DNA of 64,000 nt from Brachypodium distachyon (taxonomy: Eukaryota; Streptophyta; Magnoliopsida; Poales; Poaceae): assembly GCF_000005505.3 (NCBI RefSeq), contig NC_016131.3, forward strand, positions 11,305,501-11,369,500, written 5' to 3'. The notes under the pieces are model-generated. The model was given only the letters and a program-made list of their open reading frames with translations, was not told the origin of the DNA and ran no database searches. Positions 11,319 through 24,032 of the stretch are shown in pieces. The position numbers and the translations under genes are program-made. The stretch's first letter is position 1, and each line of letters begins with the position of its first letter.

Positions 11319-13176
11319 TTATATTAGCAAATGGCATCATACACTCGACAAGTTTGACACCTAGATGTTATGTGAGTAGGGTGAGATGTGGTTTGTTGAG
11401 CGGACATAGTCCTATGTCGAGAGAGCCACCGAGGGATGCAACAGGAGGAGTTCTCACTCCGCTAAGCTATAACCCCTACTCTCCATGCCAGATTGGATGT
11501 GTCTTTTCGAGACTAGAGCTCAAATGAGCTATAGGTTCCCGTCGTTCCTCCTATTGATTTCATTCAAACGGGGAAACGAGTGGTGCAATCCTATAAGGAG
11601 TTTTTACAGTCTAGGGTTCTTGATAAATGACCGCGGCTACTTTTGAAGAGGAAGATAAGTGAGAACAACGTGGTAAAATCCGGTCCATGTGTGGACTAGA
11701 GGTGGAGAAGATGGTTCATGGCTCATCATGGATCAATTCTCTCGACCCTCCACCATTATTTTTACATGATCCCTTCTTCTTTCACTCGCCTTCTCTAATC
11801 ATGTTCCTATTTGATCGTTGCTTGACTTGTTGGTTGTTGCCCAATGCTTTTTGGCTTGGCTTCTGCCTTGTTAGCATGTTGAACACACAAGACTTTTGTT
11901 GTTTTGGTCGTTGCCACATAGGATTTACGGCTCAATCCATATTAGAGATTTATTCTATCCCAACCAGTTTCATTGCAAAAATAATTCTCTGTTTTCCTGA
12001 GATGTAATGGAAACACCCTTTAGTGCAAATTCATGTGGTATATAATCCTACAGGTTTAAGATAACATAACATTGCAATTATAAAAACCAACCAAGATTAC
12101 AAATGGCGTGGGGTTGTGGGAGTATACAGACAGGATCGAACGAGTTAAATGAACTGTGCAAGGTACGTAGGTCAACATGACTCCCTGTCCTAGAAGATAG
12201 ATTTTCGAGACTTACGAGTAGCCGCAATTTGATCAGGGACCATAGCAGAAGACCGTCTGCGCATCTTTTAATCACACAAGATGCGGCTGATCTTCCTCAG
12301 ATCCGGAGATCATTGAGTTTCTTCGCTTCCACAAGTTCCATAGGACTGGGATGATGACTGACGAGTGAATATTGTCTGAAACCAGATTGTCCCATAAGTT
12401 CCATAGGACTGGGATGATCATTTGGGGACTAATACACATTGGTTTTGGTCCAGACGTAACGATTCCAGAGCTTCCCAAATCGGTTGTATCGAGATGTAGT
12501 TGAGTAAGTAACATATGACTTGAAGGTTCTTTGCTTGTAGAGAAGGGGCACGGGTCTGATGTTGCCAGTCCCCTTCCCAAGCGTCGATCATCTGTGTAGA
12601 GGCGTTGCTTAAGAGCCAACTGAAATGCAAGTCGATCCCCTTCGGAATAGTCCTATCAGTATGAGCAGGTGTCTACCACAAGTGCTCTCCCCGTAGTTTT
12701 CCACTACAAAATTATGAATGCTCGACTTTATTGATTTATGGATTCAAAACTTTTAGCTCGAGAAGAAATGAGCGTATCAGCGTCAGAAGATCTTTTGGAG
12801 AAAGGAAGCTAGTAGTAAAAGGCAAAGGAAGCTCATGATGTTCAATATAGACCATACTTATTAGTACTCCATATCTTGTACTAGTTGGCAGCATTGCCAT
12901 GCTGCAAGTGTTGACTGAGATAGATTGTTGAAGACGCCTTTTCAATTTGGATTCTAAGCAGTCAATTCACGACAGCAAATCGTCAAAGAAAATTTCATTC
13001 CTCAGATATAATTCGAATCTACCTTAAGCTAAGCTATGTTCTTGCTGGGTTTACTTGTTGCCGAGTTCAGTAAGACTGTAAGAAGCTCCAGGAGCTTTTA
13101 TTGCCAATACCGGGCTTCCAAACGGCCGGGGCCTAACCGCCGCGCCAATCGGCGCGCCCGTCCATGAGGCAACCAT
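11319..13176. other. Intergenic region with a possible decayed LINE tail
   Basis: No intact gene. On the minus strand at about 12272-12619 a frame ends IIPVLWNLWKRRNSMIS, which resembles the zinc-finger C-terminus of plant LINE reverse transcriptases (W-x-x-W-K-x-R-N). A 22-bp block, agttccataggactgggatg, occurs twice there (about 12333 and 12396). The rest is unrecognised. Confidence 0.35.
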
Positions 13177-14574
13177 TCACGCCGGCAACTCCTTGGCCTT
13201 TTCAGGTCCGTCGGGCCGATAAGTGGCGATGCTCATGGGATCCACGAGCAGCGGCAGCAGCTTGTCCTGGATGCACTTGTAAATCTCCCCGCAGTGCGTC
13301 TCGACGATCTTGGCAAGGTTGGCGGTCTCCTGCATCGTCCGCAGCAGCTCCTCCTCGGCGAGCACCGGCATCTCCGCCGCGAGCACCTTGGAGAGCCGCT
13401 CCACGTTGCGCTCCAGCTGCTCCTGCTGGTTCTCGAACAGCACCTGCGCCATGGCCAGGTTGGCCTTCTCCGACGGGTAGGTCCGCACCTCGCCGCCGCC
13501 AAACATGTAGTAGGGGAAGGCGTACAACCGCGCCAGCACCTGCCCCGACCGCAGCAGGCTCCGGTGCGCCCGCGTCAGCCAGCTGGAGTCCCTGATGATG
13601 GGCCGGATGACGCAGGCCGACTCCAGCTGCCTGATCCTCTTGTCGATGGCCGGCCACAGCTTCTCCTGCTCCATCTTGTAGGAGCTGAGGTGCACGTTGT
13701 ACCGGTCGCAGTAGTGCGTGTAACGCAGCATCTCCCGCCTGATGCTGTTGACGTTCGCGTTCGCGTTACCCTCCTTGTAGCGGTTGCAGTTATGAGTTGA
13801 ATCCAGGACCGCGCCGCATGCATAACTGCGCGAATTCAATCAATTAGAACAACATAAATAAATATGTATATGTACTTACTCAAGGAACAGAAAGCAAGTG
13901 TTTGAGCTTAATTACCATAGGTGCTGGCCGCATCTGCACCTTACATGGTTGCAGCCGCCGTTCTGCTCAATGGGCTTTTGGCAGCCGGGGCAGCTCTTGG
14001 TGTGCACGGCGATCCACTTGAGGTTCTCCGAGTCACCGCGGAACTTGGCGTCCCACTTGTCCCACATGGGGCACGGGCACGGCGAGTGCGCCGGGGCCGC
14101 GCAGTTGAAGCAGAAGCCGACGCCGCAGGGGCACTCCACCTCGCAGTACCGCTCGCTGGCTTCCACGCGGATCGCGCGCCCGCAATGCGGGGCGCTCGGG
14201 CACCACTTCACCGTCTCGTTGTTCTCCAGGTACGACTCCACGATGAAGCGCTCGAACCGCAAGACCGCATCCGGGTACTTCTGGCCGAGGAGGCGCCGCA
14301 CCATGCCGTCGCCGCAGATGGCCGGGCACTTCAATGCCATGCACCGGATCTGCTTCTTGCCCATGTCTAGGGAGGCCAACAAGTGCCCTGCCCAACCTGA
14401 ACACGTACAGAATCAAATTAAGTGCCAATGGTAAGCAAATATTATGCTACTGTACTTGTTTGCATGCGAAAAACACTCTTGCTATTCGCGTCTTGAGTTT
14501 TAGAGAAAACTCAAGTTTAGCCAATAATTTGGTTTAATTTTCATTTATTTTTAAGAATCGTGCAAGAAAGCACG

Positions 14575-15660
14575 CTTTTTTTATTACAAGAAAGAGGGGA
14601 CGAATCCAAAGTACAATCACTTACAAACCCACCTACAATCTGAAAAAGCCTAAAAAGAAAACTACTGTCTCATCATACCCACATCCTTCCACCTACGGAT
14701 CTCCTCCAAAATGCATTCGTCGAGGATGTGAGGAGGTCTGCTGCAATAGTTGAAGATACACTCGTTCCTTTCAAGACAAATCGCACGCAAGACCAGAAGC
14801 AACAGCGATCCAATGAACTTGCGCTCCTTTGCAGGACGAGAAGCTATAGAAGGGTAGTCCACCGAGTTTGAAGAACCGAATCCTGAAACGGAGTCCAGGT
14901 GGGCAAGATTGCGGCGGTTGAGAGAGAGGAACCAAACCAAGCACAAAAAGAGGCATTGGATGAGGAGATGATCAATGGTTTCTAGCTCCTGATCGCACAG
15001 GGGACAGGTTGCATCATCAATTCATCATCAATACCCCGGCGAAGCCTTCGCTCTCATGTCCAGCAGCGATCTGGCAAGGGAAGCCAAGCAAAAACCTTGT
15101 GATTCAAGGGAGCTCGAGGACGCTAGACGAGCCCAAATGAGTCACGGGTAAAGGCTCCCAAGAACAGGAAAGAAGAAGGGCGTCGAAGTCGTCCACTTCG
15201 ACTTAAAGAACTGACCAAGGCCCGCAACCGAGAGGCCGCCCTAGATATCCCGAACCCAGGCACCGAGACAAAGCCCCTGGGCCACGGAGTTGGTTTTGAC
15301 AGAGCGCTTGTCAACCCTAGCAACCACGAGACAGGCAATATTCTTGACACATTTACCGTCCATCCACCGATCCTCCTAAAAAAAAAAGGCAGAGCGCCTG
15401 TTTCCCAGGGAGATAGAGAAGGAGGTGTGGAAAAAAACATGCCCCACCGGGTTAGCGAGGTGGTTGGGAAGAGATAAAAGACGACCGGAGGTTTTGGTCT
15501 CCCAAAACCCTTTAGATCTCAACAAAATGTTGAGAACAAAGAGATTAAGCAGGCCAAAACCTCCAAGTTTCTTAGGGCGACAAACCACCCCCATGACACC
15601 GGGCAAAAACCTTGTCAATGCTCTTAATCACCCACGGGTAAGTACCATGGCTTTAAGGTA
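14575..15660 (-). mobile_element. 5'-truncated LINE (L1-type) fragment in intron 3 of ARIADNE copy A
   Basis: Minus-strand frames give broken pieces of a plant LINE reverse transcriptase. VCRPKKLGGFGLLNL (about 15540-15590) matches the conserved block after the RT domain, and ICLERNECIFN (about 14760) matches the C-terminal zinc-finger tail. The frame shifts several times. A poly-T run at about 14574-14580 on the plus strand fits the element's poly(A) tail. The 5' end near 15660 is approximate and no target duplication was found. Confidence 0.7.
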
Positions 15661-16189
15661 ATGGATTGTTTAGAAAACAATGATGTCTGCTATTTAGTGT
15701 TATGATGGATAGACAAAATACTGTCCAAAACCAGACAGATTCAATGAAGAAAACTATTTGGCCCCATGACCCATACGCCAGGGGAATGAGCCATCTTGTG
15801 TAGATAAAAACAAGAAATTAATGCTAAAATACTCTATTACACTTATTAGAATTTGCAGCGTAGAGTGTGTAATGCACATTTTCGCTTTAGTATATCCAAT
15901 CTCCAAAACTACACTCCATCTGTTCCCTAAATAGGACATCTTAGTTTTGTTCGGAGTCAAACTTTTTTACCATGTTTATTGACAAAAATACCACAATCTA
16001 CAATATCGTATCAATACCAATATGTTGACCATAGAATACATTTTCATAGTGTATTTGTTATGTAATGTAAGCATGTGTTCATATTTGCATCAATAAGCAT
16101 GATCAAACTTCAAAAAATTGGCTACAATTACTCAAAAATATTTTTGACTCCAACGAACACATCGGTTCAACAAAGTAGTTAGTCACTAA

Positions 16190-16414
16190 GGGTGTGTTTG
16201 GTTCTTGCCAAAAGATGCTAGCCAAAATTTTGGTCAAGAATTTCTTAGCCTTTGGTTGGCCAAAAATTTGGCAAGATTTGTGAAGGGATTGTGAGGTGAA
16301 TTGGCAAGATTTCGTATGCAACCAAATGTTTGGTAACCAACCAAACAGACACCAAATCTTCATAGATTGCCAAAATTTTGGTAGGACAAATATAGTCATA
16401 AACCAAATATGCCC
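16190..16414. mobile_element. Tourist-like MITE (PIF/Harbinger) in intron 3 of copy A
   Basis: Ends GGGTGTGTTTGGTT and AACCAAATATGCCC form terminal inverted repeats. TAA at 16187-16189 and 16415-16417 is the target duplication typical of Tourist elements. Length 225 bp, no ORF. Confidence 0.75.
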
Positions 16415-17422
16415 TAAGCACATGCAGTACCATTTTTCAAACTAGCGACCGGAGAGTTCTTGCTAGTGCATATGCTCGAAGTGTTAATATTTGTTTGCAA
16501 GTTAAGAGGATAAGTTCACAAGTAGTGCTAAGGGAGACAATTGATGGTACTCACAATCGTCGCAGAAGCGATGCCCGCAGTCCATGTTCGAGACGCCGCA
16601 CGAATCGATGTCCTCAAAACATACATCGCAAGTGATATAGCTCTCGGTCTCTTTGTAGCCATCCTCTGATCTGTGATTGTTGTTCCGGAGCGTGACGCCG
16701 AGCCAGCCTCTCGCGGCACCACAATGCCTGCCTCCTTGAGCATGCGGTCTCGACCCTTACGCACGAGGAAGTCGTGGATGCGATCCATCTTCCAACGGTG
16801 GTGGATGAGGAGAGCGCGCGCGTTGTGCCGCTCTATATTCACGAGGTTACTAGCCATGGACAAATCTTGTTCCTGAAAGAGCGGATATATAAGGACAATG
16901 TCACGAGATGTTATTTGATTAGCAGAATGGACAGCTAGAATAGACACTCTGCATTTGTAAGCAACGCAGTAATAGTAGTAAAAGTTTAATTTGTAGGGTG
17001 AACTCTGTTCAATGATCAATCACGATAACAAACCTGTGCAGCTGAGAGGGACTTTCTTGGGATGGCCTGCGACAAAAGATGTAAGAGTTTAATCAGTTTA
17101 ATTTTTACACATCTTCTCAAAACAGTAAGTATAATGTTTAAGGTTCCACACCAGTTTGGACCCATGGTCACACACATACATAGTCCACCATTGTTACTAC
17201 CAATGCAGCTTTAGGTTTATATGTTGTTGTTTCAGTTAGGCAACGCGAGACTAAACCCAACCTTAACAGACCTTACTTTTCTTATAACTGTATATATTGA
17301 TCAGCCTGCCACAACGAAACCTGAATTAGTTTTGGGTGAAAACTGAAAGTCTGACGACTTCTGCAGAAAAGATTGCATATTTGTTTTGCAGGGGAAGATC
17401 GGAAAACTGAATTAGTCGAGTA

Positions 17423-17535
17423 CTCACTCCGATCCTAAATTATTGTCTCAAATTTGTTCAAATATGGATGTATCTATTCTTAAAAAAAATCTAGATACAT
17501 GTAATATTTCAACAACAATTTAGCATCAGAGGGAG
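17423..17535. mobile_element. Stowaway MITE in intron 1 of ARIADNE copy A
   Basis: Starts CTCACTCCGATCC and ends gaGGGAG, flanked by TA on both sides. Length 113 bp. It shares internal blocks, such as catgtaatatttcaacaa, with the element at 44210-44320, so the two belong to one family. Confidence 0.75.
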
Positions 17536-18048
17536 TAATTCCTACCGCTAAGTTCTAGCTATGCATCTACAGGGATTGCGAACCAAGACACCAGCAGCTG
17601 TATTACTTCCATCAGGAAATAGATCTCCACCCAATTACTATTAGGATATCGAAAAAACCAGACGACAATAAACCGCACCAATCCCACCAATCATCGTAAA
17701 ATTCGAAAGAACAGAGACTATAATCCCCTGTTCGCTCACCCAGTGATCGCCACAGTGCTGCGGCGACGGCGCGGCCTCCTCGTGCAACCCGACGTAGTCC
17801 TCGTCCGCATCCAACCCTTCGTCGTCTTCCTCCTCCTCGTAGTAGCACTCGTCGTCGCTGGCCATGGCGCGGCGTGGGGATGGGGCTTTGATTGCGCGCG
17901 GCGGGCGGGTAAAGCGAGGCGATCGAGATTGCGAATTGCGAAACGAGGGTTAAGGAGGGGAGGGGACTGAGCTTTCGGCTGATTTGACTCGACGGCCACG
18001 AGGTTTAAAGGCGAAGCCGCATATTCGTGCGATACCATGGTTTGTTTT

Positions 18049-21000
18049 TGTAACATCCCAAAATTTTAAACCTTTTCATATGCATTGCATTCATGAGCAT
18101 CATGCCACAATTGCATTTTGAATCTTGTTTTGAATTCCAAAAAAAGGCTTTGAAAATATTTTATTTCATTTTAAACCTTGGCCTTTTACCCAATTGCGTT
18201 TTGGATTTTAAACCAATAGGGTGTTGTTCATAAAAGGGGTTTATTGCATAAATGAGCTACCCCATATTTTTGTTATTTAATTTGGAGTTGAATAACTATT
18301 TTATTTAATTAGTTATGAAACCCTAAAGGCATTTATAGGGCAAAGCTATTTTTTAAATATTTTATTTTGAAGGGAAATTGGTCCCAAAAGTTGAATCATA
18401 TTATAATATGATTTTACAAATTTTCTGGGATTTATTTGAATTGATTTGGAGTTCAAAATCAAAAGTTATAAAGGAAAAACAAAAAAAAAAGGGAAAAGTA
18501 AAAGGAAAAAAAAGACAGAAGGCGGCCGGCCCGGCCAAATGGGCCGAACCGGCCCGACTTACCCCGCGCGACCGACTGACCCGCCCGGCCAGCGAGCCCG
18601 CACGCCTGAGCGCCGAGAGTCACTGACAGGTGGGACCCGCCTGTCAGGCTCGTCTTCCACGCAGGGAAAACGCCCGCGCGTCAGGCCGACGCCCCCTCTG
18701 CTCTTCCCCTCTTCCGATTTCGCCCGTCTCGTGCCCACGCTGCCGGAATCGCTCGCCGGAGAAAGTTCGCCGCCGCCGCCCGTTTTTGATCACCGCCGTC
18801 GAACCGGTACTGCATCGATCTCCCCTCCTCTCCTATTCGTTTCCCCTCACCCTCGCGCACCTCCTGACGCGCTTTGTTCGCCCGTTTGTGCACGCCAGCC
18901 TCCCAGACGCCAACGACCCGGAGCTTTCGCCGCCGCTGCCGCGTTCCCATCGTCCTAGGCGTCATCTCCGGCCACCCCGAAGCGAACCGCGACCACCGGA
19001 AGGACCGTCTCGTCGCGCCACATCTTCCCCGTCATTCCCCGAGCCCGAGAACCCGCCGGATCTTCGCACCGTCGTCTCCCCGAGCCCGCCACCCCTCGCC
19101 GGAACCCTAGCGCCGCCGCCGGTAAGCCACTGCTCGATCTCGTCCATCCGATCTCCATCTACGGTCAAGATTAAATCACTTAAAGCGAAGGGGTATCTTC
19201 AGATCTGGGCCGCCCGATCCTTTTTAAAGTAGATCTAACAGCTCGGTTTTATTTTAATTCCCGAACCGGTATCCTCCAATAGGAACACGACACATGTCAC
19301 TGGTTTAAATTAAAACCTAATTCCCGGTTAGATTAAATGGCTATTTTGCAGAAAAGCCCCTAGAACTTCAAAACATCATATCTTTCAAACCCTTCGGCCA
19401 AATTTGATGAACTTTACCTTTCTGGAAACCTTAGAACGTGCAGATTCTTTTGGCACTTGTTAATTTCAAATTTGATTAATTGTTTTTGGAGTTATTCATA
19501 GAATAGTGTTTAATGCCTTTTAATTCATATCTTTTGTTTTAAAAATCACTTTAACTTGAAACCAGTGCCCAAAATTTTGTTTTAATGTCCTCTGTTCATT
19601 TGGAACAGAGAAATAAAATTTTGATTAAATTATTTGGCTGATTCTTTTAAAAACCTTGTTTTTAAGCTTTTAAAACCTTTTATTTGTAAACCTTGTTTTA
19701 CATTTTCTTTTTGGTTTATTTTGTTTAATCCTTTTGACCAGAGATTAAATGTTGTATGCCTAAGAAACTGAAACCTTTTCTCATCAAATAAAATAAACCA
19801 AATCATGTCACATGCTTGCATTGCGTCATAGCATATTTTCTTTGTCGTGCTGTGAATTGTTTGTTTATGTATGTGTATGCTTGTTTATTTTAGTTTACTC
19901 GGAGAGCGAACCGTGCGATTATGACGAGTGTCTGAACTCTAACTGCTATCAAGCCAAGTTCACTTTGATCATTATCCTATTATTGTTGATTTTAAATGCC
20001 TATGCATTAGTGTTGCTTTTTGGAATACATTGATAGGATTATTATTCGTACTTATGCTAGCTATGACTTGACCTATTAGTGAAAGGATTACCTTTGCCAT
20101 TACCCTTCCACCAATTGCCATCGTAAGTAGTTGATTTGCTATGCTATGTTAGTATACGTGGGAGGGAATCTCAATTACCATGAAACTGATAATGTGGAAC
20201 ATTTTGGAACCTGGCAAAAACAACTTTAACGAATCATCCTGGGTGGGCGGCTTTGAATTTTTTAGATGTTATGCGACGTCAGGTCCATTTCTATGGGTCC
20301 CTCTGAGTCGACTCCCTGTGGATTCGGGGGGGATCGTCCGTGGACGTCTCCCTGTGGATTCGGGGAGCGCTTGCGTCGCAATTGTGGAATGCCACCCGGG
20401 GTAACCAGAGACTGGACTAGTTTCCTATTTAGTAGCTTCCAGTACAACCACATGCTAATATGGGCTCTGGCTGGATGGAGTAAGAAATATGAACCCAAAT
20501 CCTAGGGATTGTAATGAGGTAGCTGTGTAGGTGGGAGCGCGAGTCCCTCAGGTGGTCTGGAGGATTATGTTCTGAAAATTCTTGAAGTCGATGCCGTTGC
20601 TACTCTACCCTGAGGACAGCAAGGGATTAACATGTCGATTTCTTGTGGGGAATGTGTACAACCTCTCGAGAGTGTCAAACTAAGTACTTAGCCGTGTTTC
20701 CGGTTACGGACAATTTTGAGCAACTAGATTTGGGGCCTATAAGGAAGGTCTCACTCGTTACTTCTAAATAAAATGAATGGTTTGAACTTAGGTTAGGAGC
20801 ATTGACGTGTCTACTCAATGTCCTTAGATTAATAGGAGCATCAGTGTTTCTACCCGGTGTCCATTAGTTAACATTATTGTAACATTCAATTGTAGTAAGC
20901 TAAACTATATTCTTCTACCACGCCAAAAAGCCTGAACCCCACCTTGCCATACACTGCATGTACATTGTTAGGTCTGTTATAACTTTCAGGTGAACTTGCC

Positions 21001-21371
21001 AATACATTCAATGTATTGACCACGTAGTGGCTGCAATTAACAATGCAGGTGAATCAGACGAAGAGTGAGGTCCGTCGTTATTGTTTGGGTCATGTGCTTA
21101 CATTCCAACATGCTCTCTCCTTGGAGTAGTTGTGGCCCATTTGCTGCTACCTTTCCGCTGCCTATTTTTGAAACATTATTTTTGTTATGCTGACCCAAGG
21201 GGTCATGCAAGGTTGTAAGTATTCTTAAATTCTGGATGAATACGTTGTAATAAAGTGCTTTGACCTTTGTATCTCGATATTTCATCTTAAAACTGTGTGT
21301 GCTAGTGAGTCGATCCAGGGACTAGCACTATAAGCACAGAGATCGAACCCTGTACGGGGGCGGTCACTTCA
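18049..21371. mobile_element. 3.3-kb solo LTR of a gypsy-type retrotransposon
   Basis: The segment begins TGTAACATCCCAAAATTTTA and ends ggggcggtcacttCA, the TG...CA ends of an LTR. It is flanked by a perfect 5-bp duplication, GTTTT at 18044-18048 and 21372-21376. No gag/pol lies inside, so it is an LTR alone, formed by recombination between two LTRs of a full element. The GC-rich block at 18510-19130 is a plausible LTR promoter/leader region. The left end lies 184 bp upstream of the ATG of ARIADNE copy A. Orientation relative to the lost element is probably plus (TGTAACA start) but not proven. Confidence 0.85.
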
Positions 21372-21376
21372 GTTTT

Positions 21377-21892
21377 GTTTTTCTATTTGAGGGACGTGCA
21401 ATACGATGGTTTGTTAAGGTCGTGTTTGTTTGCTTTTGTTTGGACCGCAACCCATACATACTACAAAATACGATGCTGGTGTGTATGTGGGATACTTTGT
21501 CAAGTCACGGACCGTAACTTTCAATTTTCACAATAGAGTGAGAAAATTGAGATTCAAAACTAAGTTCGGTGACCGTAAGTGTATTTGTACTATAAGGGAG
21601 GGGATCAACATTTAAAAGCAGCCCAAAAATGATCCATTACATCCTGAAAGTGACACCCAAAAGTTCCGACACCAAGTTCAAACGTTTGAGTCAATGAAAA
21701 AACATCTGTTTGGTGTGGAAGTATCGACCACTTCAGAAGTTTTAACAACTAACAACTTAAAACCTCTAAACCACGAGCGCATCCATGGCCACTTGGAAGT
21801 TTCAGCAATACACCCATAGGTGGTTCTGATACACAGTAGAAAAGGTGGCCTTAACTTCGGAAGTTTCAGAATGCAATTACGAAGTTCTGGCC
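21377..21892. other. Short intergenic stretch
   Basis: Nothing recognised between the solo LTR and the next MITE. Confidence 0.4.
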
Positions 21893-21900
21893 AACACAAG

Positions 21901-22091
21901 CAGGGACGGATCCAAGGGGGGGCGCCGGGGGGCTCCCCTTTCCCCCCCTAAGAAATTTCATTTTAGTTAACACTTACTAATCAGCTCATTAAAAATCGTT
22001 TTAAAATAGGTGAAGACTCTAATTTCGCCCCCCCCCCCCACCCCCAATCTCAACTCACCCCCCTCATGTTAAATTCCTGGCTCCATCCCTG
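21901..22091. mobile_element. hAT-type MITE with 8-bp target duplication
   Basis: Ends CAGGGACGGATCCA and, inverted, CAGGGATGGAGCCA. Perfect 8-bp duplication AACACAAG at 21893-21900 and 22092-22099. Length 191 bp, with C-runs and no ORF. Confidence 0.85.
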
Positions 22092-22268
22092 AACACAAGG
22101 CTTGGAGCAAATACTTATGCATGACTCCGGTTTAGATACTAATCAAATCGGCATTCTTGAAGTTAAACATAAACATAAAATTTTGTTTCACTTTGGAAGT
22201 CCAACATAACAAAAGGCCAATCAGTCACGACGATCAATGGATGAGAAAAACAAGGTTTACGATTCTAA

Positions 22269-23119
22269 GGGCATGCATGTTTGGTTTTGAGCGAATATCG
22301 GCATGAACAAATAATTGGCTCGCCCAATGCTTTTGGATGTCATTTGGATCGGTACCGAATATTTGGCTAGCCCGACCCAGCTAGCGTTTGTTCCATGTAT
22401 TATTCGCCAATTTGCGGGGCGAGTCGAGTGTGATGAAATCGCTCGCCAACGAATTGGCAGCCAACTCCCCTTCACCCGTGCCATTCCTCTTCTTCCTTAC
22501 TTCTTCTTTCTTCTTCCAGTTCACCTCTCCCACACAAATTAGATGCACAAAGACAAAGATAACAAGTGAATCAAGCATGAAGTTGCTTGCAGGTATTCCG
22601 AAATTCCTCTTCCATCCTTTCCACCTCTTAGGTTGGCATTTGCAAGTTTTCCCATCAGATGCAGAGCTACTACGGACAACCGCTTTGGCAAGTCATTGAT
22701 CTGGCCAACCTCCTCAAGCTTAAGATGAAGCAGATAGTAGATGTGAAGGAAATCCTCACTACGTGAGACAGGGACCAGAGGCCGCACATCCGAATTCATC
22801 TACCGGAGTGCTCCAAGAGGCTTCAGATTTGCCGATGGATCAACTTGTCTTGGTTCTTCTCCTATTAGGCCGAGGAACACATATGGTTCGGGTTAATAAG
22901 GATCAAGGAACAGTCTCTCATAGCTGCAAGTAATTTGGGTGCCAATCAAATGAAAGATCAACCACTTTACTAAAAATTGGCTCGAGTAGCTAATGTTGAT
23001 TGCAATCTAAACCATTAAAGCTGTCAAAATTTTGATCACGCATTTGTTTTGGTGATGCCAAAAATTTGACAGGGCTAGTTAGTGGTTAAACGAATAAACG
23101 GCTTAACCCAAACGTGCCC
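22269..23119. mobile_element. Possible Tourist/Harbinger-like element, 851 bp
   Basis: GGGCATGCATGTTTGG on the left and ccaaacgtgccc on the right form short inverted repeats, each flanked by TAA (22266-22268 and 23120-23122). Length and content are compatible with a non-autonomous Harbinger derivative. The repeat is short and imperfect, so chance pairing is possible. Confidence 0.4.
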
Positions 23120-24032
23120 TAAAAGAGGCCCCGCTCCTCCAATCCCGCCTCGCAGCCGCCCCCTTCCTGCCCTCCTCGATCGCCAAACCTGCCCGCCGTC
23201 CCACACAGCTTTTTTCTCGCCGCTCCTCGCCGACGCGTCGTGGGGCAGCATCGGAGCTCCTCCTGCGCTGCCAGGTCTCGTCTCTGTTGGTACTGCAGAG
23301 CGCCCCATACTCGAGCCGCTGCCTCCGTCCCGCCGCCGTACCTCGTCGTCGAGGCCCCGTCTCCAAGCTGCAGCCTCCATCGACTCCCTGCGCAGCCTCT
23401 GTACAACCTCCCCATCTCTACCGCGAGGAGGTACGCTGGGAGTCTAGCTCCCCCTGTCTCGCCCTCTGTTGAACATGTCGTGCGTCAATGTGGTCCGTTG
23501 TCTGATGCTGTGTGTGATATGATTTTTTATGAGAGCATGTTTTTTTTTGCTCTATTGCTTGCACCATGTTATTTTAAATGTCTCCAAATCGCCAGCGAAC
23601 CGGACTGCTTTGCCCCTCAGATCTCAGTTATCCAGTTATCCTCCTCCTTGCTAAAAGTTGCACTTTGGTTGAAGCAGCACAGAAATGTCTGCTAATCGAA
23701 TTTTAGGTTTGTTGAATTTTCATAGCTTTTCTGGCTGAAGTTTCTGAATAACAGAATTTGTAGGAAACAAAAAAAAATTGGTTTAAACTGACCAAATGCC
23801 CGTTCATTGTATATTGAGTAATACAGTTTCTGGGATGGATATTATTTTTTTGGCATGGTGGAGTACTAGTAGTAGTTTAATGTCCAAAAGAATTCAGGAT
23901 TAATGAATGTTGCCAAACTAACTTGTTAATTTGACCATATCTACTCGATTTTGATTTCAGAAGGTACTTCCTCTTTCTTTCCTCGTGCCTCCATCTTATT
24001 ATTTCTATTTCTGCTGCAACAGGGTTAGCAGA
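23120..24032 (+). promoter_or_regulatory. UTP7 promoter and probable untranslated first exon
   Basis: A GC-rich, CT-rich block at about 23130-23440 is the likely core promoter and 5'-UTR exon. A GAGGAG/GTACGC site near 23430 and a polypyrimidine AG near 23960 could bound a 5'-UTR intron ending just before the coding exon. Overlapping frames in the GC-rich block on both strands match nothing and are treated as chance. Confidence 0.4.

Larger units (their letters stand above)
13177..17865 (-). pseudogene. ARI: ARIADNE-type RBR E3 ubiquitin ligase, copy A (frameshifted)
   Basis: RBR ligases take ubiquitin from an E2 onto a RING2 cysteine. Five exons on the minus strand: 17740-17865, 17034-17066, 16555-16872, 13916-14396, 13177-13825. 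The acidic start MASDDECYYEEEEDD, helix region, RING1 (CDVC...CGHRFC), IBR, RING2 with NGGCN holding the catalytic Cys, and the C-terminal Ariadne helices are all present. However, exon 3 is 318 nt where copies B and C have 274 and 271, both of the form 3n+1. The frame through IHHRWKMDRIHDF is not the frame of CDVCFEDIDS. Read as spliced, translation leaves frame before RING1 and stops in exon 4 at 14367-14369, giving about 168 aa. The break is an indel between about 16640 and 16720. A 59-nt micro-intron could restore frame but would be very short for a plant. Intron 3 holds a LINE and a Tourist MITE. Confidence 0.75.

Noticed and set aside
13164..14434. Long plus-strand frames opposite ARIADNE copy A exons
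   Set aside because: They are mirror frames of GC-rich exons with strong RBR similarity on the minus strand.
15910..16180. Possible Stowaway MITE starting actccatctgttccctaaat
   Set aside because: A left end is visible, but no matching right end with TA could be fixed, so it may be a fragment.
18378..19232. Long plus-strand Arg/Pro-rich frames
   Set aside because: Located in the GC-rich part of the solo LTR; no gag or pol motif, so not called as genes.
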